DNA from: Pseudobdellovibrionaceae bacterium
Lineage (GTDB): Bacteria; Bdellovibrionota; Bdellovibrionia; Bdellovibrionales; JAMPXM01
Assembly: GCA_913776405.1 (NCBI GenBank)
Contig: CAJYOV010000449.1
Coordinates: 1-11,939 of the forward strand
Length of the DNA stretch: 11,939 nucleotides
Reading direction: 5' to 3'
Both the position numbers and the translations under genes were made by a program. The number at the start of each line of letters is the position of its first letter. Position 1 is the stretch's first letter. A model generated the notes under the pieces. It did no database searches and had not been told where the DNA came from. It saw nothing but the letters and a program-made list of their open reading frames with translations. This document shows, one piece after another, positions 7,970 to 11,939 of the stretch.

Positions 7970-10067
7970 CCGGCACCACCTTCAAACTCTCTACGGCTCT
8001 AGCGCTTTCGCTCTTCAAATCTGCCTTAAGCTGGATCACAAACCGCGTCCGCTTCGAAGATTCGTCGAGAAAAAGTTTACCGCCGTGCATTTCAACGATG
8101 CCTTTTGAAATACTGAGACCGAGGCCAGTCCCCTTCCCGATGGACTTCGTCGTAAAGAAGGGTTCATGCATACGTTTGATAATCGCTTTCGGAATGCCGG
8201 GGCCGCTATCAACGACGGAGATCTCGACATTTGAGTCCGATTGAACCGCCGAAACTTCGACCCAGCGGTCGGTCAATCCGGATGAGTCGACAGCGTCGAA
8301 GGAGTTACTCAACAAATTCAGCAAGACCTGACAAATTTCAGTTGGCCGACAGCGTGTTTGAATCTCTGAAACCTCGCCCAGACGAAGAGCGATGCCCTTT
8401 TGCTTGAAGCGTTCGCGACACAGCTCGAGTGTGTCGTCTATTAAAGATTTGACGGCAGTCGCTTCCATTTCATCGCGCTCGGCGTTTCGGGAGAACGTTT
8501 TTAAGCCTTTGATAATCTTCGAGATGCGAACAACGGTGTCTGAGATACGCTTACCGATCGCGGCGATCTCCTCTTTATCGAGAATTTCGACCATCTCGGG
8601 ATCTTCGAGTTGCTCAGCACTCAATTGAATCACGGCCATTGGGCTATTGATCTCGTGCGCGATTGAGCCTGCCATCTCACCGAGCGATGACATTTTCGAG
8701 GCTTGAAATAGCTTCTGCTCTGCCAGTTTTGAGTCCGTTAAATCTTGAATCGAAACGACGTTGAATTTCGGCAAACCTTTTTCGTCGCGCAAAGTCCGGA
8801 CTTGCAAGTTGGCCTGAACGGAACGACCAGACTTATGAATATATTTTTTCTGGCGGTCAATCTTGTCGGCGGCGCCCGACACGATTGTCGCCACATCCGC
8901 GTGCGTCTGATGTTGTTCATCGCGGACAGTGATGTCGTGAGCGAAAAGACCGACAAACTCTTTCGCGTCGTAGCCGAGAATGCGGCAGAGCTCTGGGTTC
9001 ACTTGTTGGAATTGGCCTTGCGGTGATGTAATCGCAAGACCTGTAGCCGCATGCTCAAAGATAGCACGCTGAAGTTGTTCGCTCTCGCGGAGCGCGATTT
9101 CGTTTTTCTTCCGTTCCGTAATGACTCGGAACGTGATGCTCATGCCCGAGTCACTCGGAAAACCAACGACTTCCGTCCAAAGATCTTGGATCTCGTCGTA
9201 ATACTCTTCGCGGTAGATGACACCCGTCTGCATGGCGTCTCCGAGATTCGTGACCCAAGTGCGGGCATTCTCCGTCTCAACGAGTTCCCAAAAGTTTCGG
9301 CCTTGCGCGTTTTTGATCCCATGCATCTCGAGGTAAAAGGCAGCCTTCGGGTTGTAGTACAAGAGTGTCCATTCGCGATTAACGAAATAGAAGCCGTCAT
9401 CCACGCTGGCTAGCATGTCGTGCATGTGCGCGTGCGAAAGCATCAGCGCTTCTTTCGACTCATCGACGGACTTAAAGAACATATAAATCTGAGAAACGAA
9501 GATCGAAATCGACCCGACCCAGCACGCCGTGCGCATGAGTGGCAACCACTTCGGGTCGATAAATATCCAAGCCTCATGAGCATGCGCATAAAGCTGCGAA
9601 GCGCCCGTGATGGCAGTCGCGACGAACAGCGAAATTTTGAGATCTGTTTTTTCGTGCGATTGAAAGTTAACGAAGACACTCGCAATCGCGGGAAAGAATA
9701 GGAGCGCGATGTAAGTCTCTTCACCGACGAGACAGATGATGATCGCGATCGCAATCGAAAAGCTCATCGACTGATAAATACGAGCGACGCGGTAATAGCC
9801 TTTAAAGTTCAACCACAACGCAAGTGGCGCCATAAAGCTTAACGCAATTTGAATCGCGAGAAGTCGCCACGCGCCTAAGCACAGGTAGATGAGCGTATAG
9901 ACGTGACCCGAAACGATGTAGCCAAAAAGCGCATTATTTAAACGACGAACGCGCGGCTGCTCATCTGGCGGCGCTGCCGCCACGCCAAGATTGACACCCT
10001 TTTCCCAGAGCGCCTTAACCACTTTAGCGACTGTTCGACTTTGCCTCTTTTCCATCTCTAGATTCAT
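7959..10067 (-). CDS. Membrane sensor histidine kinase (6TM-PAS-PAS-HisKA-HATPase), paralogue 2
   Basis: Second sensor kinase with the same plan as its downstream neighbour. From the ATG at 10065-10067 it has 702 residues. After a soluble head of about 45 residues come about six hydrophobic segments (residues 46-66, 68-87, 96-113, 117-135, 147-163, 178-200). PAS 1 spans about 216-320 (DGFYFVNREWTLLYYNPKAA) and PAS 2 about 330-448 (ATGLAITSPQGQFQQVNPEL). HisKA has SLGEMAGSIAHEINSPM with His471. The ATPase domain keeps LLNLLSNSFDAV, DSGPGIP, EPFFTTK and GKGTGLGLS, so it should be active. No receiver domain or partner regulator is in view. A TTG at 10103 would add 12 residues and has AAAGG 6 nt upstream; the ATG has AAGG 5 nt upstream, so the start is not fully settled. 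The gap to mevalonate kinase is about 108 bp, and no clear promoter was found in it, so read-through from the mevalonate genes is possible. Ligand and output are unknown. Confidence 0.9.
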   Translation of the reverse strand: MNLEMEKRQSRTVAKVVKALWEKGVNLGVAAAPPDEQPRVRRLNNALFGYIVSGHVYTLIYLCLGAWRLLAIQIALSFMAPLALWLNFKGYYRVARIYQSMSFSIAIAIIICLVGEETYIALLFFPAIASVFVNFQSHEKTDLKISLFVATAITGASQLYAHAHEAWIFIDPKWLPLMRTACWVGSISIFVSQIYMFFKSVDESKEALMLSHAHMHDMLASVDDGFYFVNREWTLLYYNPKAAFYLEMHGIKNAQGRNFWELVETENARTWVTNLGDAMQTGVIYREEYYDEIQDLWTEVVGFPSDSGMSITFRVITERKKNEIALRESEQLQRAIFEHAATGLAITSPQGQFQQVNPELCRILGYDAKEFVGLFAHDITVRDEQHQTHADVATIVSGAADKIDRQKKYIHKSGRSVQANLQVRTLRDEKGLPKFNVVSIQDLTDSKLAEQKLFQASKMSSLGEMAGSIAHEINSPMAVIQLSAEQLEDPEMVEILDKEEIAAIGKRISDTVVRISKIIKGLKTFSRNAERDEMEATAVKSLIDDTLELCRERFKQKGIALRLGEVSEIQTRCRPTEICQVLLNLLSNSFDAVDSSGLTDRWVEVSAVQSDSNVEISVVDSGPGIPKAIIKRMHEPFFTTKSIGKGTGLGLSISKGIVEMHGGKLFLDESSKRTRFVIQLKADLKSESARAVESLKVVPGGN
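7976..7982 (-). promoter_or_regulatory. Shine-Dalgarno AAGGTGG for the downstream kinase GTG start
   Basis: AAGGTGG lies inside the last codons of the upstream kinase, 6 nt before the GTG at 7967-7969. It supports this start and independent or coupled re-initiation. The overlap with the upstream TAG (7959-7961) is 11 bp. Confidence 0.55.
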
Positions 10068-10070
10068 CGA

Positions 10071-10076
10071 CACCTT
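10071..10076 (-). promoter_or_regulatory. Shine-Dalgarno AAGGTG for the ATG of kinase paralogue 2
   Basis: AAGGTG lies 3 nt before the ATG at 10067, with its AAGG core 5 nt away. This favours the ATG over the TTG at 10103, although the TTG has its own AAAGG at 10110-10114. Confidence 0.4.
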
Positions 10077-10103
10077 GACCGATGAATTGGAATACGAAAT
10101 CAA

Positions 10104-10175
10104 GACACGCCTTTATTGACTACAAAGTCCTAAAACGAGTCACGGATGATTAAGCAATTGTTTAGCTGGAGCCCG
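10104..10175. other. Gap between mevalonate kinase and the kinase pair
   Basis: No reading frame of substance is seen here. It holds an imperfect 14-bp palindrome around CAATTG (TAAGCAATTGTTTA, 10151-10164) and a small GACT-TTGT-AGTC hairpin on the minus strand (10128-10117). No T-run follows a stem, so no terminator can be named. TTGCTT on the minus strand could be a -35 element, but there is no convincing -10. The palindrome could be an operator; this is weak. Confidence 0.2.
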
Positions 10176-11132
10176 TTAGAGCGGGATCAACTGGCTTAAG
10201 AGCGATGACGGAGGTGCCGAGCGCCACAGACTTAAGACGAAGCCGCCATCGCCTGAGCCCGTTGGTTTTACAGCGAGAGCGCCTGATTTTACCAGCTCTT
10301 CGAGATGACGACCCATCTCGCCATCAGCTAAGCCCCACTCTGTGAAGCAACCTCGCGCTTGGTTGATCGCGACCGCAAGTTCGTCCAGCGACGTTTCTGA
10401 TTCTGGCGCCATCAAAGCGTGTTCGGCTTTTTGCGCAGCCTGCTTCATCTGCTCGTCGATGCTGAGAGCGAACTTCGGGTTCGCATCGCTGAGCTGTTTC
10501 ACTTTCTGAATACATTCAGACGTCACGCCCCGTTTGCCCGAATACGACACGTACCAGTTGGGCTTCCATTTAAATTCAACCGGTGTTCGCTCACCGCCAC
10601 GCACGTATTTTAAACAACGACCGTAGAGGGCGACCGCGATATCGAGACCACTCGATTCGCCATGGAACAAATTTTCGAGCTGTCGGCAGAACTCCAGCAG
10701 TTCATCGGCGGATACAAGCTTCTTCCACTCGAACCAGCGCCCGACTCCTACACAAAGCGCCGCTGAGGCCCCCATGCCGGCTCCTACAGGAATCGTGCTT
10801 TCGATGTCGAAGTGGCCTTTCATCTGGTCGCGATTCACACCGAGCATCTCGAAAGCTCGCTCGATCACACCCCAGAAAAGAAGCTTCAGTTCCTGACCGT
10901 GAGAGCCGCTAAGCGAAACGCTAAGGGCCGAGTCCGTCTGCTCGAACTTCAGTTTCAAAGAACGAGCGTGCACCGGACAAACGAGTGCTGGGCAACCACG
11001 CAACACCGCGTGTTCGCCGAGTAGGATCGTTTTGCCGAAGACTGTGGTCTCCATCGAGGTTGCTGTCGAATTCGTTTGCGAATTCATCATCCCGGCTTGA
11101 TTTGTGCCGCCCGCTTGCGCTTGTGCACTCAT
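10176..11132 (-). CDS. mvk: Mevalonate kinase (GHMP family)
   Basis: ATP-dependent kinase that converts mevalonate to mevalonate-5-phosphate in the mevalonate route to isopentenyl diphosphate. The frame codes 318 residues. GHMP motifs are in order: GKTILLGEHAVLRGCPAL (33-50), PVGAGMGASAA (115-125, ATP-binding loop), HGESSGLD (157-164, the mevalonate-kinase signature, with Asp164 as the likely catalytic base) and PTGSGDGG (290-297). The HGxxSGxD signature separates it from phosphomevalonate and homoserine kinases. The ATG at 11130-11132 overlaps the TGA of the decarboxylase as ATGA. This start gives a 26-residue tail rich in Gln, Ser, Thr, Asn and Ala before METTVFGK; later ATGs at 11090, 11087 or 11054 would shorten it but show no better ribosome binding site. 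It is the downstream gene of a mevalonate operon that continues beyond the right edge. Confidence 0.92.
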   Translation of the reverse strand: MSAQAQAGGTNQAGMMNSQTNSTATSMETTVFGKTILLGEHAVLRGCPALVCPVHARSLKLKFEQTDSALSVSLSGSHGQELKLLFWGVIERAFEMLGVNRDQMKGHFDIESTIPVGAGMGASAALCVGVGRWFEWKKLVSADELLEFCRQLENLFHGESSGLDIAVALYGRCLKYVRGGERTPVEFKWKPNWYVSYSGKRGVTSECIQKVKQLSDANPKFALSIDEQMKQAAQKAEHALMAPESETSLDELAVAINQARGCFTEWGLADGEMGRHLEELVKSGALAVKPTGSGDGGFVLSLWRSAPPSSLLSQLIPL

Positions 11133-11939
11133 GTTGTTTTCTCACTTGAGAACACTTTGTAGCGCGGGAACATCGCTTTGACGACCGCGTTTGCGTGTCG
11201 ACGGCCGCGCTCATCGTTCTGGTAAAGAAGATGCACATTCGGACCTGCGTCCATCGTTACGAGCGGACCAAAGCCCTCGCGGTTCCAAAGATCGCGCACG
11301 AACGACAAAACTTCGATTGAGCCTGGCGTCATGTAGCCAAACCCTGGTTGGCTTGTCTCGAACAGCGCGTGCATGTCCCAGAATTCGGCCCAGGCAATCT
11401 CAAAAGCTTCTTCCCATTCGTTGCGTTCGAGAGCCTTGATAAAATCGATCGCGCGAACGTCTGCGCGATTTGGACGACCCGCAAACAACAAGCTCGTCGT
11501 TACGCGCTTGTGCGCTTCAGACGACGACACCGCTTTCACCGTGTCGTTTACAACGACAACTTGATGGATCAGGTCGCCGTATCGATTCAGCTGCGGAACG
11601 TCGGAGACATGTTCAGGCGTCCAGATCGACCAAGGCTCGAAGAACGAGCGGCAAGACGAACCCGAACCGCGCCGGCTCAGATCTGCGGCTTCTGCCACAG
11701 TGGAAGCTGGCTTACTCGTCAGGTCCGCGAGCGCGATCACACCGACTTTCGTTAATGCCGCAAAACTCGAAGCCGAGCTTGCAAGACCACAGTCAGATGG
11801 AAAGTCGTTCGTCGAACGAATTTTGAAATGACCCTTGAAACCGAAATACGCCTTTAAAAGATCGAGATGCGCAACGAAACGCTGAACGCCTTTTTCACTG
11901 AGTGCGATTGCAGGATACTGCTTCTCGCCGAATTGGAGG
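11129..11939 (-). CDS. mvaD: Diphosphomevalonate decarboxylase, 5' end outside the window
   Basis: GHMP-fold enzyme that uses ATP to decarboxylate mevalonate-5-diphosphate to isopentenyl diphosphate. The frame is open from 11938 to the TGA at 11129-11131, giving 269 visible residues. A GTG at 11738-11740 is internal, because the conserved family motifs lie upstream of it. Visible motifs, numbered from the window edge: NDFPSDCGLASSASSFAAL (44-62, the ATP-loop signature of this family), SRRGSGSSCRS (88-98, with the Arg that binds substrate carboxylate in characterised enzymes) and TMDAGPNVHLL (228-238, with the catalytic Asp at 230). The N-terminal portion, with the first substrate-binding residues, is missing from view. 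Where many homologues have GG after the CRS stretch, this one reads FFEPW. Its stop overlaps the mevalonate kinase start by four bases. Phosphomevalonate kinase, needed for the step between the two enzymes, is not in the window. Confidence 0.92.
   Translation of the reverse strand, partial: LQFGEKQYPAIALSEKGVQRFVAHLDLLKAYFGFKGHFKIRSTNDFPSDCGLASSASSFAALTKVGVIALADLTSKPASTVAEAADLSRRGSGSSCRSFFEPWSIWTPEHVSDVPQLNRYGDLIHQVVVVNDTVKAVSSSEAHKRVTTSLLFAGRPNRADVRAIDFIKALERNEWEEAFEIAWAEFWDMHALFETSQPGFGYMTPGSIEVLSFVRDLWNREGFGPLVTMDAGPNVHLLYQNDERGRRHANAVVKAMFPRYKVFSSEKTT

Noticed and set aside
10176..10190. Terminator at the end of mevalonate kinase
   Set aside because: CCCG-CTCTAA-CGGG forms only a four-pair stem overlapping the stop codon and has no T-run after it.
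11129..11740. Decarboxylase starting at the GTG 11740
   Set aside because: The essential NDFPSDCGLASSAS motif is upstream of that GTG in the same open frame, so the gene continues to the window edge.
1..11939. CRISPR arrays, insertion sequences, tRNA or rRNA genes
   Set aside because: No regularly spaced repeats, transposase motifs, terminal inverted repeats or RNA-gene signatures were found on reading both strands.

Overview
The window is a compact stretch of a bacterial chromosome with roughly balanced GC content. I read ten protein-coding genes; the first and last run off the window edges. The gene mix suggests a Bdellovibrio-like predatory bacterium or a relative in the former Deltaproteobacteria: mevalonate-pathway genes in an apparent Gram-negative, large multi-PAS histidine kinases, a PheS with a Cys-pair insertion, and very tight gene packing. 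This placement is inference from gene content and protein style, not from a marker I can prove.

Layout from left to right. (1) Minus strand, 1-434 (possibly to 450): the 5' part of a TPR-like helical-repeat protein cut by the left edge, whose 5' end looks frameshifted. (2) Minus strand, 505-4031: pheS-pheT, the two subunits of phenylalanyl-tRNA synthetase, overlapping by ATGA. (3) Plus strand, 4086-5869: an RsmG-like 16S rRNA methyltransferase with a long basic N-terminal tail, then a SpoU/TrmH-family RNA methyltransferase overlapping at TGATG. This pair diverges from pheST across a gap of about 54 bp. (4) Minus strand, 5891-10067: two tandem paralogous membrane histidine kinases (multi-TM, PAS, PAS, HisKA, HATPase), the second starting inside the end of the first. 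(5) Minus strand, 10176 to the right edge: diphosphomevalonate decarboxylase (5' end cut off) followed by mevalonate kinase, overlapping by ATGA.

Functionally the window combines translation and RNA modification (tRNA charging and two RNA methyltransferases), isoprenoid precursor synthesis (mevalonate to mevalonate-5-phosphate, and diphosphomevalonate to isopentenyl diphosphate), and signal sensing by two kinases with no response regulator in view. Four co-directional pairs physically overlap, so translational coupling looks like the norm here. I see no mobile element, CRISPR array, rRNA or tRNA gene. The least ordinary parts are the broken-looking 5' end of the left-edge TPR gene and the duplicated kinases with an unrecognised membrane sensor region.
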